32,083 nucleotides of DNA from an uncultured Prochlorococcus sp. (GTDB lineage Bacteria; Cyanobacteriota; Cyanobacteriia; PCC-6307; Cyanobiaceae), in NCBI GenBank assembly GCA_902534685.1, contig CACAQP010000009.1, positions 1 through 32,083 on the forward strand. Direction: 5' to 3'. The notes below the pieces were generated by a model that saw only the letters and a list, made by a program, of their open reading frames with translations, had not been told where the DNA came from and searched no databases. Positions 1-9,253 of the stretch are shown piece by piece; within the stretch, counting starts at the first letter, position 1, and the number at the start of each line of letters is the position of its first letter. A program made the translations under genes and the position numbers.

Positions 1-420
1 AATGATAAAGATATTGATTTATGTTATGAATTAGATTTCAATACGGTTTCATTATGGAGCAAGGGACAATGGGTTAATGAATTTAAAAAAGAGGGTACAA
101 AGATCTTTGGAATATTACTTTCAAATTTAGTAATAGGTATATGCGTTTTTGATGTGATTATTGATGAAGCACAAGTGAATTTTTTTGCAATAGATAATAA
201 ATATAGAAACAAAGGTTTTGGAGCTTACCTCATGAACTATTTAATAAAAGAATGTGAAAAGTTAAATCTAAATAAATTATTTTTAGAAGTTTCTCATACT
301 AATTTAACTGCTGAAAAATTTTATAGTCGCTTTGGCTTTTCTACTGTGGGAATAAGACGAAATTATTATAAAGACGGTTCAGATGCAATACTGAAAGAAA
401 AAAAATTAACAACTAAATAA
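1..420 (+). CDS. rimI: GNAT acetyltransferase, RimI-like (5' end missing)
   Basis: The frame is open from the first base, so the start codon lies upstream of the window; 139 residues and the stop are visible. The protein is a GCN5-related N-acetyltransferase. The acetyl-CoA binding motif (R-N-K-G-F-G-A, bases about 205-228) follows a beta strand reading V-N-F-F-A-I, and the C-terminal part has the F-Y-x-x-x-G-F pattern typical of RimI. RimI acetylates the N-terminal alanine of ribosomal protein S18, though related enzymes act on other protein N-termini. The family assignment is firm; the RimI substrate is inferred from motif order and the short length. It reads toward clpC with a 179-base gap. 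An internal ATG at 154 would cut into the fold and is not the start. Confidence 0.8.
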   Translation, partial: NDKDIDLCYELDFNTVSLWSKGQWVNEFKKEGTKIFGILLSNLVIGICVFDVIIDEAQVNFFAIDNKYRNKGFGAYLMNYLIKECEKLNLNKLFLEVSHTNLTAEKFYSRFGFSTVGIRRNYYKDGSDAILKEKKLTTK

Positions 421-599
421 TTTTAAAATTTAATGGTTCGGATAACCAGAATGCTTGAAATCACTGTTATTTATTGCTATATCACTAAAAAAGTAAAATT
501 TAATTCAATAAAATTTAGTTTTAGGTATTCACAAAAGCTCATTCTGAACACAAAATTGACATATTACTGGTAGGTTATTAATAGAAATCTAATCTTCTA
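421..599 (+). other. Intergenic region rimI-clpC
   Basis: AT-rich spacer holding the probable clpC promoter at its right end. A five-pair inverted repeat at 434-448 (TGGTT/AACCA, five-base loop) lies just after rimI but has no T-run after it, so I do not call it a terminator. I see no small gene or RNA here. Confidence 0.5.
556..584 (+). promoter_or_regulatory. Candidate sigma70-type promoter for clpC
   Basis: A perfect TTGACA (556-561) is followed after 17 bases by TAATAG (579-584), close to the TATAAT consensus. Transcription would start near 590-592, only 8-10 bases before the clpC ATG at 600, so the mRNA would be almost leaderless. No Shine-Dalgarno sequence precedes the ATG, which agrees with a short-leader start. 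This is a pattern match only. Confidence 0.4.
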
Positions 600-3128
600 A
601 TGTTTGAAAGATTTACAGAAAAGGCTATAAAAGTCATCATGCTTGCTCAAGAAGAAGCAAGGAGACTTGGTCATAATTTCGTAGGAACAGAACAAATTCT
701 TTTAGGTTTAATTGGAGAAGGGACAGGTGTCGCAGCAAAGGTACTTAAAACACTTGGTGTGAATTTAAAAGATTCAAGAATAGAGGTTGAAAAGATAATC
801 GGTAGAGGTTCAGGTTTTGTAGCTGTAGAAATACCTTTTACACCAAGAGCAAAAAGGGTTCTAGAACTATCTCTCGAAGAAGCTCGTCAATTGGGCCATA
901 ATTATATAGGAACTGAACACCTTCTACTAGGTTTAATAAGAGAAGGCGAGGGTGTGGCAGCAAGAGTTCTTGAAAACTTAAGCATTGACCTTACCAAAGT
1001 AAGAACTCAAGTCATAAGGATGCTAGGCGAAACAGCTGAAGTTGGCAGTGGAGCTAACTCAACTAAGGGTAATCTAAAGACTGCTACTCTTGATGAATTT
1101 GGAACAAATTTAACAAAGCTTGCTAGTGAATCAAAATTAGATCCAGTAGTTGGTCGTTATTCAGAAATTGATCGTGTGGTTCAAATATTAGGTAGGAGAA
1201 CTAAAAATAATCCTGTTCTAATTGGTGAACCTGGTGTTGGTAAAACAGCTATTGCAGAAGGTTTAGCACAAAGAATTCAAACTGGAGATATTCCAGACAT
1301 TCTCGAAGATAAAAGAGTGTTAACTCTCGATATAGGTCTTTTGGTTGCGGGAACAAAATATAGAGGCGAATTTGAAGAACGATTAAAAAAAATAATGGAA
1401 GAAATTAAATCTGCAGGGAATGTGATTCTTGTTATTGATGAAGTTCACACTTTAATTGGTGCTGGTGCTGCTGAAGGAGCTATAGACGCTGCAAATATTC
1501 TTAAGCCAGCATTAGCCAGAGGAGAACTTCAATGTATTGGAGCAACAACACTTGACGAATATAGAAAACATATTGAAAGAGATGCTGCTCTAGAAAGAAG
1601 ATTCCAACCTGTAATGGTTGGGGAACCATCTATTGAAGATACAATCGAAATATTGAAAGGTCTTAGAGAACGTTATGAACAGCATCATCGTCTAAAAATT
1701 ACTGACGATGCATTAGAAGCTGCGGCCCATCTAGGTGATCGCTATATATCAGATAGGTTTTTACCTGATAAGGCTATTGATCTCATTGATGAGGCTGGAA
1801 GCAGGGTTCGTTTGATTCATTCTAAACTTCCACCAGAAGCAAAATTAATAGACAAGGAATTAAGACAAATCCAAAAACAAAAAGAAGAATCTGTAAGAGA
1901 TCAAAATTTTGATCAAGCTGGACAATTAAGAGAAAAAGAAATGGAATTGTCTTCAAAAATTAAAGAGGTTTTGGAAAGTCAAAAAAAATCTATAGCCGAG
2001 AATGAAACTGACACAGATGTTAACTCTATTAAAAACGATTCAAAATCATCACTTACTCCCTTTGTAAGTGAAGAAGATGTCGCACACATAGTTGCTTCAT
2101 GGACTGGAGTACCTGTCCAAAAACTTACTGAAACAGAATCAGTCAAGTTACTCAATATGGAGGAAACACTTCATCAAAGACTTATTGGGCAAGATGAAGC
2201 CGTAAAGGCTGTTTCTAAAGCTATAAGAAGAGCAAGAGTTGGATTAAAAAATCCTAATAGGCCAATTGCAAGTTTTATATTTTCGGGTCCAACTGGTGTT
2301 GGTAAAACTGAATTGACTAAATCATTAGCCTCATACTTTTTCGGAAGTGAAGAAGCAATGATCAGATTAGACATGTCAGAATTTATGGAAAGACATACAG
2401 TAAGTAAACTTATTGGCTCCCCTCCTGGGTATGTAGGTTTTAACGAAGGTGGTCAGCTAACTGAGGCAGTTAGAAGACGTCCATATACAGTCGTTTTGTT
2501 TGATGAAGTAGAGAAGGCTCACCCAGATGTATTTAACTTGCTATTGCAATTACTTGAGGACGGTAGATTAACTGATTCTAAAGGCAGAACTGTAGATTTT
2601 AAAAATACCTTGCTAATAATGACTTCTAATATAGGTTCAAAAGTTATCGAGAAAGGTGGAGGAGGTTTAGGGTTTGAGTTTTCTGGGGATACTGTTGAAG
2701 ATAGTCAATACAACAGGATAAAATCTTTAGTTAATGAAGAGTTAAAGCAATACTTTAGACCTGAATTTTTAAATAGACTCGACGAAATAATTGTATTTAG
2801 GCAATTAACTAAAAATGAGGTAAAACAAATTGCAGAAATAATGTTGAAGGAAGTTTTTGCAAGATTACATGATAAAGGTATAAAGTTAAATGTAACTGAT
2901 GCTTTTAAAGAGAGACTTGTTGAAGAAGGTTATAATCCCTCTTATGGCGCAAGACCATTAAGAAGAGCTGTTATGCGCTTACTAGAAGATAGTTTGGCTG
3001 AAGAAGTGCTTTCTGGGAGAATTAAAGATGGGGATAATGCTTTAGTTGATATAGATGATAATAAAAAAGTTACAATCAATATCACTTCTGAAGAATCTCC
3101 TCAAGAGTTGGCAAGCGCTAACTGCTAG
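600..3128 (+). CDS. clpC: ATP-dependent Clp protease ATPase subunit ClpC
   Basis: Full-length (842 residues) HSP100 unfoldase of the ClpC type, which feeds proteins into the ClpP/ClpR protease in the cytoplasm. Two Clp_N repeats fill about residues 1-145. The first AAA+ module has Walker A at 209-217 (GEPGVGKTA) and Walker B ending in D-E at 280-281. A UVR-type coiled middle domain (about 420-460) distinguishes ClpC from ClpB. The second AAA+ module has Walker A at 563-570 (GPTGVGKT). A G-L-G-F motif in the second module matches the loop that docks on ClpP. The start M-F-E-R-F-T-E-K-A is the usual ClpC N-terminus. ClpC is normally essential in cyanobacteria. The next gene starts 17 bases after the stop and is probably co-transcribed. 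Confidence 0.97.
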   Translation: MFERFTEKAIKVIMLAQEEARRLGHNFVGTEQILLGLIGEGTGVAAKVLKTLGVNLKDSRIEVEKIIGRGSGFVAVEIPFTPRAKRVLELSLEEARQLGHNYIGTEHLLLGLIREGEGVAARVLENLSIDLTKVRTQVIRMLGETAEVGSGANSTKGNLKTATLDEFGTNLTKLASESKLDPVVGRYSEIDRVVQILGRRTKNNPVLIGEPGVGKTAIAEGLAQRIQTGDIPDILEDKRVLTLDIGLLVAGTKYRGEFEERLKKIMEEIKSAGNVILVIDEVHTLIGAGAAEGAIDAANILKPALARGELQCIGATTLDEYRKHIERDAALERRFQPVMVGEPSIEDTIEILKGLRERYEQHHRLKITDDALEAAAHLGDRYISDRFLPDKAIDLIDEAGSRVRLIHSKLPPEAKLIDKELRQIQKQKEESVRDQNFDQAGQLREKEMELSSKIKEVLESQKKSIAENETDTDVNSIKNDSKSSLTPFVSEEDVAHIVASWTGVPVQKLTETESVKLLNMEETLHQRLIGQDEAVKAVSKAIRRARVGLKNPNRPIASFIFSGPTGVGKTELTKSLASYFFGSEEAMIRLDMSEFMERHTVSKLIGSPPGYVGFNEGGQLTEAVRRRPYTVVLFDEVEKAHPDVFNLLLQLLEDGRLTDSKGRTVDFKNTLLIMTSNIGSKVIEKGGGGLGFEFSGDTVEDSQYNRIKSLVNEELKQYFRPEFLNRLDEIIVFRQLTKNEVKQIAEIMLKEVFARLHDKGIKLNVTDAFKERLVEEGYNPSYGARPLRRAVMRLLEDSLAEEVLSGRIKDGDNALVDIDDNKKVTINITSEESPQELASANC

Positions 3129-3145
3129 GAATTAATCAATTTAAT

Positions 3146-4237
3146 ATGCAATCAATTTCTCCAGAAACCATACTAAGGGGAAATAATGCTTGGGACAAAG
3201 CTTTACCTCAAATTTCTAAATTAACCAAATGTCCTTTAATTTTGGGTAGAGGCATAAATACTCAACATCTGAGAAATAAAATTTTTAGAGATCTGCAAAA
3301 TTTTAAATTAAATGTTAGCTCTACTAATTTACAATTTGATTGTTGCTACGAAGATATTTCAAGAATAAAGAAAATTATTTTAAAAAATAATCATGATTCT
3401 GTTATAGCAGCTGGAGGGGGCAAAGTTCTTGATTCTGGGAAATATATAGCAGAATGTCTTAATATCCCTTGTATTACAGTCCCCCTAAGCGCCTCTACTT
3501 GTGCAGGTTGGACCGCGTTATCAAACATTTATACAAAAAATGGCCAATTTATTAAAGATGTTGTTCTAAGTTCTTGTCCAAAAATCCTAGTATATGATCA
3601 TGATTTTATTCATACAGCTCCACCAAGAACACTCGCAAGTGGAATAGCAGATGCCTTGGCAAAATGGTATGAGTCTTCAATAACAAGTTCGACAATAGAG
3701 GATGGTCTTGTTCAGCAAGCTATCCAGATATCCAGAGTATTAAGAGATCAATTACTAATAGATGGAGAAAAAGCATTTAAGACTGAATTTAAAAATAATA
3801 CTTCCTGGCAAAATACCATAGAAGCATGTGGACTTACAGCAGGATTAGTAGGAGGTATTGGTGGAGAAAAGTGTAGAACAGCTGCAGCACATGCTATTCA
3901 TAATGCTATTACTCAGATAATTACGCCTAATAAATTCTTTCATGGTGAGATTGTTGGAGTCGGATTATTATTGCAATTAAAACTTGAAGAAATGAAAAAT
4001 AATAATAAATTAGCTGATCAATCAATTAAACAATTGTTGATACTTATGAAAGAATTGAATTTGCCAACTAATATCGCACAACTTGGAATAAATGTTTTTG
4101 AAAATAACAATTTACAGAAAATTGCTGATTTTACCTGTCGAGATAAATCTGAGATACACTTTTTGCCTTTTGAAATTCATAAACAAGACATAGTAAAAGT
4201 TATTGCAAATTTTGAAAAACAAAAAGTAAAAATATAA
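3146..4237 (+). CDS. Iron/zinc-containing alcohol (glycerol-type) dehydrogenase
   Basis: A 363-residue member of the group III metal-dependent alcohol dehydrogenase family, in the glycerol dehydrogenase (GldA) branch. The NAD-binding glycine stretch (A-A-G-G-G-K-V-L-D-S-G-K) is followed by the family signature P-L-S-A-S-T-C-A-G-W. The likely metal ligands are Asp169 (in S-G-I-A-D-A-L-A-K-W), His249 within A-A-A-H-A-I-H-N, and His266 in F-H-G-E. These match the Asp-His-His triad of GldA. The true substrate is uncertain: glycerol, another polyol or a sugar phosphate (as in glycerol-1-phosphate or dehydroquinate synthase relatives) are all possible. The gene follows clpC by 17 bases and precedes the hydrolase by 8, so the three probably form an operon. 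Confidence 0.82.
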   Translation: MQSISPETILRGNNAWDKALPQISKLTKCPLILGRGINTQHLRNKIFRDLQNFKLNVSSTNLQFDCCYEDISRIKKIILKNNHDSVIAAGGGKVLDSGKYIAECLNIPCITVPLSASTCAGWTALSNIYTKNGQFIKDVVLSSCPKILVYDHDFIHTAPPRTLASGIADALAKWYESSITSSTIEDGLVQQAIQISRVLRDQLLIDGEKAFKTEFKNNTSWQNTIEACGLTAGLVGGIGGEKCRTAAAHAIHNAITQIITPNKFFHGEIVGVGLLLQLKLEEMKNNNKLADQSIKQLLILMKELNLPTNIAQLGINVFENNNLQKIADFTCRDKSEIHFLPFEIHKQDIVKVIANFEKQKVKI

Positions 4238-4245
4238 TCATTTCT

Positions 4246-5139
4246 TTGAATAGAACCCATCTTGAACAATTGAGTGATTTAAATATTGAGTTTTTTGAAA
4301 GTGCCAAATTGTCACTATTAGACCCTTTAGGTCTTTATTTGGCTAATGATATTAAGTGGATAAAAGTCAATCAAACCTGGAAATCTTTAAAATTTCCCGT
4401 GGTTATAGGAGGGGAAGGTCAACCGATACTTCTTCTACATGGTTTTGATAGTAGTTTTTTAGAATTCAGGAGAATATATAAATCATTAAAACAAAATTTC
4501 CAAGTGATAATTCCTGATCTTTTAGGTTTTGGTTTTACACCTAGATGTGCTACTAATGAATATAATTCCTCGAAAATAATTTCGTATTTAATTGATCTCC
4601 TTAAAACTTTACAAATAAAAAAGAATTTAAAAATTATTGGTGCCTCTATGGGAGGCTCAGCAGCTTTAAAACTTGCTTTTGAAATTCCTGATTCTATTGA
4701 TAGAATTATCCTTATATCCCCTGCCGGATTATTCGGAGAACCTAAGATCATCCCTTTTCCTGTTAACCAAATTGGGGCTTCATTTCTTGGATTACCGCAG
4801 GTTAGAAAAAGTCTTTGCAGGGAAGCATTTGCTTTCCCAGAAAAATGTGTTGGTGAGATGGAAGAACAAATTGCCTCAATTCATTTAGGTTGTAAAGGAT
4901 GGAGGAATTCACTAGCATCATTTGCAAAAAGTGGCGGTTTCGCCGGGACACATAAATATATTCAAAATATCCCAATTAAAACATTATGTGGGGAAAATGA
5001 TCGCATTCTTGGCCAAAAAGAGATTCAAAATATAAGAAATATTAAAAAATTAAATTTTATAGGATTGCAAAATTGTGGTCATCTTCCTCATGTAGATCTA
5101 CCATCATTAACTAGTAAAATTATCCAAGATTTTTTTTGA
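4246..5139 (+). CDS. Alpha/beta hydrolase fold protein
   Basis: A 297-residue alpha/beta hydrolase. The oxyanion region is L-L-H-G-F-D-S-S, the nucleophile elbow is G-A-S-M-G-G with Ser134, the acid is probably Asp252 (G-E-N-D-R) and the base His279 (N-C-G-H-L-P), so a full Ser-Asp-His triad is present. The layout resembles lipase/esterase or C-C hydrolase relatives, and the substrate cannot be read from sequence. The start is TTG at 4246, eight bases after the dehydrogenase stop. No in-frame ATG or GTG lies nearer the N-terminus, and the first ATG would remove the oxyanion loop. Its 3' end faces cdsA across 12 bases. Confidence 0.82.
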   Translation: MNRTHLEQLSDLNIEFFESAKLSLLDPLGLYLANDIKWIKVNQTWKSLKFPVVIGGEGQPILLLHGFDSSFLEFRRIYKSLKQNFQVIIPDLLGFGFTPRCATNEYNSSKIISYLIDLLKTLQIKKNLKIIGASMGGSAALKLAFEIPDSIDRIILISPAGLFGEPKIIPFPVNQIGASFLGLPQVRKSLCREAFAFPEKCVGEMEEQIASIHLGCKGWRNSLASFAKSGGFAGTHKYIQNIPIKTLCGENDRILGQKEIQNIRNIKKLNFIGLQNCGHLPHVDLPSLTSKIIQDFF

Positions 5140-5151
5140 ATTAAAGATTTG

Positions 5152-6009
5152 CTAATTAAGATACTTGAGAATTATAAAAATGTAATATAAAACTGATGGA
5201 GTAAATATGTAACTATCAATTCTGTCAAGGATACCTCCATGTCCAGGTAAAAAAGTTCCGGAATCTTTTATTTTTGCATCTCTTTTCATCATTGATTCAA
5301 TTAAATCCCCAACTAATGCCATAAGAGAAATTGAAATTCCATAGAAAGTTCCAACTAAAAGTGGATTTTCCCAATTCAGTAAAAATGCGAAAAATATTGC
5401 TAATAGAATTGAACAGGATATCCCTCCAATCAAACCTTCTATAGTTTTGCCTGGAGATATTGGAGAAAGTGATGTTTTACCAAATGTCTTACCAATAAAA
5501 TAAGAACCAATATCACTAGCAACAATTAAAAAACAAGAGGTTAATGTTAAATGAAGACCTGTAGTATTTGATAAGTTTTCAAACGAAATAAAGCCTTGAT
5601 TAGAATTTATTATCACTGAATCTAATCCCCTTAACTTAATCCAGTAACTAGGTAAAAAACCTAAGTAAAATAACCCAAAAATAGAGGCTGCAATATCTGA
5701 TATTGTTCCAGGTTTTGGTTGTAAAAGTAACCAAGTACATATTCCAACTGAACAGATGGGCAAAATTGAATTTAATATTTCTCCTTCAAGCAAACCTATA
5801 TTTTCAAGATGAGTGGAAATTATAATAAGGAAAGATGAAAGTAATGTGGTTTTTGTGGCTGGTTTAATTCCTTTAAATTCAGCCATTCTGAAAAACTCTA
5901 ATAATGCTAAATAAGTAAGCAAAGCTGTTGCTAATGTAAAAAACCACCCGCCTAATAAAACAACAATTAAACCGAATATTCCTATAAGCAACCCACTTCT
6001 TAATCTCAT
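5152..6009 (-). CDS. cdsA: Phosphatidate cytidylyltransferase
   Basis: A 285-residue multi-pass inner membrane enzyme that makes CDP-diacylglycerol from CTP and phosphatidic acid. This is the precursor of phosphatidylglycerol, the only phospholipid of thylakoids. Hydrophobic helices cover most of its length. The diagnostic CdsA signature lies near the C-terminus: S-M-M-K-R-D-A-K-I-K-D-S, then P-G-H-G-G-I-L-D-R-I-D-S, with the acidic and His-Gly-Gly residues intact. The start follows the upstream decarboxylase stop by 15 bases, so the two are probably co-transcribed. Confidence 0.95.
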   Translation of the reverse strand: MRLRSGLLIGIFGLIVVLLGGWFFTLATALLTYLALLEFFRMAEFKGIKPATKTTLLSSFLIIISTHLENIGLLEGEILNSILPICSVGICTWLLLQPKPGTISDIAASIFGLFYLGFLPSYWIKLRGLDSVIINSNQGFISFENLSNTTGLHLTLTSCFLIVASDIGSYFIGKTFGKTSLSPISPGKTIEGLIGGISCSILLAIFFAFLLNWENPLLVGTFYGISISLMALVGDLIESMMKRDAKIKDSGTFLPGHGGILDRIDSYIFTPSVLYYIFIILKYLN

Positions 6010-6024
6010 ATCAAATTTCTAAGT

Positions 6025-7416
6025 TTATAAAACTCTTACACTAAAATTTACCAAATCTTTGTTGTATAAACTTTGATTATTTATCCAATTAAACCTATCA
6101 ATATCAATTTTTTCTCCAGGAACCAGTAGAGGTATTCCAGGAGGATAAGGACAAATAATATCTCCAGATATTTTATTTAATGATTGTGAGAAAGGAATAC
6201 TCCTAGTCTTACTTCTCCAAGCAATTCCAATATCAATTTCGGGTGATTGAACTAATTTAAAGGGGGATTGGATTACTTCTAAACTTTTTGATTTTTTAGA
6301 ATCTAATAGTAATTGATCCCATAACTTTTGAAATAAATTAGGAAAATCTTTTTGATTTGCAAATCCTAAGCAAAAAGTGAGAGTCATCATTTCTGGTAAT
6401 TCAGCAATAAGTCCATTTCTATAAAAAAATTTATCGGCAGTAAAACCATCAATACCAGCTTTAGAGGTATTTACTACAATTTTTAAAGGGTCTTGTGTTT
6501 CAACGAGAGGAATGTTCTTTTGGATTAATTTTTTTTGGATACTTTTTGCCTCTAAAATTCTTTTTTGATAAATGGATAAACTTTTTTTGTTAATCCAGTC
6601 TTTAATAGATTCTTCACAAGAAGAAAGTAATAAGGAACTTGGACTAGTAGTTTGCAACAAATTAATACTCTTGATTAAATTATGTTCATTTACTAGATCC
6701 CCTTGGTACCAGAGTATGGCCGTCTGAGTTAAACCATTTAGCGATTTATGCAATGATTGAACGACTAAATCCGCGTTTGATGATAAAGCTGATTTTGGTA
6801 AATTAAGGTTTTCACAAAAAAGGAAATAGGAGCCATGGGCTTCATCAACTAAAACCGGTAAATTTTTTTGATGACAAAGATTTATTAAAGGCTTTAAATC
6901 TCCAGCATATCCATGATAAGAAGGACTTACGAGAATTACCCCAACAATTTTAGACTCATTAAAGTTTAATTTTTTAAAAACATTTTCCAACCAGATTGTT
7001 GTCAATGGTTTGTAATGACCAGTTTCGGCTGAAAATTCTAGGTCAAAGAATATTGGGAGTATGTTCTGCATGGCACAGGTTTTTATAACACTCACATGAA
7101 CATTTCTAGGCATAAGGATAGTTTCTCCTGGATTAGCCATTGCAATTATCCCTGATTGAATTAATCCAGAAGCACCATTAACTCCAAAAAAACATCTTTT
7201 CGCTCTAAATTTTTCGGATAATTCAATTTGAGATTTAGCAATTAGTCCACTTTGAGATAATGGTGAACCTATTTCTGGTAGTTCCGGTAAGTCCCAATAT
7301 CCAGGAGGATTTTTTAATAATTTTACTAATTTCTTTGGCAGAGCTGCTCCTCTGTTATGAGCGGGAAAGAAAAGTGACTTTAAAAACTTTTTAGTGAGAA
7401 AAGATGAAATGCTCAT
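6025..7416 (-). CDS. Orn/Lys/Arg decarboxylase family protein (short form)
   Basis: A 463-residue PLP-dependent fold-type I decarboxylase. The PLP phosphate site is N-G-A-S-G (80-84), Asp191 and His194 sit in L-V-D-E-A-H-G, and the Schiff-base Lys224 is in S-L-H-K-S. The glycine/proline-rich C-terminal motif P-Y-P-P-G-I-P-L-L-V-P-G-E typical of the family is present. The protein is much shorter than the 700-plus-residue E. coli LdcC/SpeF type and lacks the N-terminal wing domain. It resembles the compact Bacillus arginine/lysine decarboxylase type. Lysine, arginine and ornithine are all possible substrates; arginine to agmatine for polyamine synthesis is my guess. The gene is divergent from the UbiB-like gene (64-base gap) and runs into cdsA. 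Confidence 0.85.
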   Translation of the reverse strand: MSISSFLTKKFLKSLFFPAHNRGAALPKKLVKLLKNPPGYWDLPELPEIGSPLSQSGLIAKSQIELSEKFRAKRCFFGVNGASGLIQSGIIAMANPGETILMPRNVHVSVIKTCAMQNILPIFFDLEFSAETGHYKPLTTIWLENVFKKLNFNESKIVGVILVSPSYHGYAGDLKPLINLCHQKNLPVLVDEAHGSYFLFCENLNLPKSALSSNADLVVQSLHKSLNGLTQTAILWYQGDLVNEHNLIKSINLLQTTSPSSLLLSSCEESIKDWINKKSLSIYQKRILEAKSIQKKLIQKNIPLVETQDPLKIVVNTSKAGIDGFTADKFFYRNGLIAELPEMMTLTFCLGFANQKDFPNLFQKLWDQLLLDSKKSKSLEVIQSPFKLVQSPEIDIGIAWRSKTRSIPFSQSLNKISGDIICPYPPGIPLLVPGEKIDIDRFNWINNQSLYNKDLVNFSVRVL

Positions 7417-7480
7417 AAAGTATTATTGACACATATAGAATGGATTAAATGGAATTCTTTTTTGATAATTTTTAATTTTA

Positions 7481-9139
7481 ATGACAAGATCTTATACGGA
7501 ATATTCAGCAAAAAGTGATTTATTTTGGTTGATGTTGAGACCATGGATTTTTATTCCAAGGGTTTTATACATCCTTTTAACTTTAATTTTTCTATTTTTA
7601 AGAATACTTTTTCAAGGTAACAATAAAAACAAAAATGTACAAAAAAATCTCTCGAAATATCTTTTTGATGTAATAACAGATTTAGGCCCATGTTTTATAA
7701 AATTAGGCCAGGCACTTTCAACTAGGCCAGATCTTGTTAGACAAGATTGGCTTACAGAACTTACAAACTTACAGGATAATCTCCCAGCATTTGATCATAA
7801 AATTGCCTTAAAAATTATTCAAGAGGAACTTGGAGCTCCTGTAGATAAGCTATTTGAGGAATTCCCAGATGTTCCTATTGCTTCTGCAAGTTTAGGCCAA
7901 GTTTATAAAGCGAAAATAAAAAATAATACCTATTTAGCTGTAAAAGTCCAGAGGCCAAATTTGTACTTCATCATAAGAAGGGATGTTGTAATATTACGAT
8001 TTTTCGCAACTTTCTTTTCACCATTTTTACCTCTAAATATTGGGGTTGGGATTGGAGAAATAATAGATGAATTTGGTAAGGCACTTTTTGATGAAATTGA
8101 CTACGAAAAAGAGGCTGCAAATGCTCTGAAGTTTGCAAATTTATTCAAAGAAAACCCTAATGTTTTTATTCCTAATTTGGAAAAACAGTTTTCATCCAAA
8201 AGGATTATCACAACATCATGGATTGATGGTGTTAAGTTAAGAGATCGTGCTTTATTGGAGCAAAACAACTTAATACCCTCTTCTTTTATAAAAACTTGTG
8301 TAATTAGTGGTCTACAGCAATTATTTGAATATGGATATTTTCATGCAGATCCCCACCCTGGAAATATGTTTGCTCTAAAAGGAGGAAATGCAGATTGTGG
8401 GAATTTGGCTTATGTAGATTTCGGAATGATGGATACAATTACAAACTCAGATAGACTTACCCTTATTAAGGCAATTGTTCACATAATAAATGAAGAATAT
8501 TATCTTCTTGCAAAAGATTTCCAGAAATTAGGTTTTTTAACCAAAGATCAACCCCTTGAAGAAATTGTTGGACCATTAAAAGAAGTTCTAGGAGGATCTT
8601 TTGATGCTCAAGTTGGAAATTTTAATCTTAAAAATGTCACTGATAAATTCTCAAAATTAATGTATTCCTATCCATTTAGAGTTCCTAGTAGATTTGCATT
8701 AATAATAAGGGCAGTGGTTAGTCAAGAAGGTTTAGCACTAAGACTAGATCCTGAATTTAAAATTTTAAAAATAGCATATCCTTATATAGCAAAAAAATTA
8801 CTTACCGATAATTCTGAAGAGATTTTAGAAATACTTTTAGAAGTTGTTTTTGATACTCAAGGTCGAATTCAAATAGAAAAAGTTGAAAGCTTATTAAATA
8901 TTTTATTTAAAGATTCCGAAAATATTAATTCAGATCTCATACCAGTTGCTAATGCGGGACTAAAGTTATTTGTTACTAAAAAAGGTTCTGAAGTTCGTAA
9001 AAATCTTCTATTAAGTCTTATCAAAGATGACAAGTTAGAATTAACTGATGCAAAAAAACTTTTAAGTTTAATAAGAGATACCTTTAGTCCTCTAAATATT
9101 GCAAGGAGTGCAGTTCAAAAAATTATTTCCCCAGTTTAG
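7481..9139 (+). CDS. ABC1/UbiB (AarF) atypical kinase family protein
   Basis: A 552-residue member of the UbiB/ABC1/ADCK atypical kinase family. Visible family marks are the K-x-G-Q motif (K-L-G-Q, 74-77), the alanine-rich A-S-A-S-L-G-Q-V loop that replaces the usual P-loop, the catalytic loop H-A-D-P-H-P-G-N (Asp290) and the D-F-G metal motif at 313-315. A hydrophobic stretch near residues 25-45 may associate with membrane. Family members support isoprenoid quinone synthesis or plastoglobule-type lipid metabolism. Cyanobacteria carry several paralogues, so a specific plastoquinone or tocopherol role is not assigned. It is followed after 114 bases by a small HTH gene on the same strand. Confidence 0.9.
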   Translation: MTRSYTEYSAKSDLFWLMLRPWIFIPRVLYILLTLIFLFLRILFQGNNKNKNVQKNLSKYLFDVITDLGPCFIKLGQALSTRPDLVRQDWLTELTNLQDNLPAFDHKIALKIIQEELGAPVDKLFEEFPDVPIASASLGQVYKAKIKNNTYLAVKVQRPNLYFIIRRDVVILRFFATFFSPFLPLNIGVGIGEIIDEFGKALFDEIDYEKEAANALKFANLFKENPNVFIPNLEKQFSSKRIITTSWIDGVKLRDRALLEQNNLIPSSFIKTCVISGLQQLFEYGYFHADPHPGNMFALKGGNADCGNLAYVDFGMMDTITNSDRLTLIKAIVHIINEEYYLLAKDFQKLGFLTKDQPLEEIVGPLKEVLGGSFDAQVGNFNLKNVTDKFSKLMYSYPFRVPSRFALIIRAVVSQEGLALRLDPEFKILKIAYPYIAKKLLTDNSEEILEILLEVVFDTQGRIQIEKVESLLNILFKDSENINSDLIPVANAGLKLFVTKKGSEVRKNLLLSLIKDDKLELTDAKKLLSLIRDTFSPLNIARSAVQKIISPV

Positions 9140-9253
9140 TTTTGCATTTTTAACTAATAAATTTACTTATGATTTTTAATTGATTAAAATTAAATAAAGT
9201 AGTTATTTCAAAAATTTGATTACTCAAAGAATTAATAAATTTGGGAATATGGA

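Noticed and set aside
434-448. Inverted repeat TGGTT/AACCA after rimI as a terminator
   Set aside because: The stem has only five pairs and no T-run follows on the plus strand.
4419-4751. 110-residue open frame antisense to the alpha/beta hydrolase
   Set aside because: It lies wholly inside a gene with an intact catalytic triad and has no family features; it is a shadow frame.
9174-9189. TTTTAA/TTAAAA hairpin after the UbiB-like gene
   Set aside because: The stem is all A-T with no following T-run, so it is not a credible terminator.
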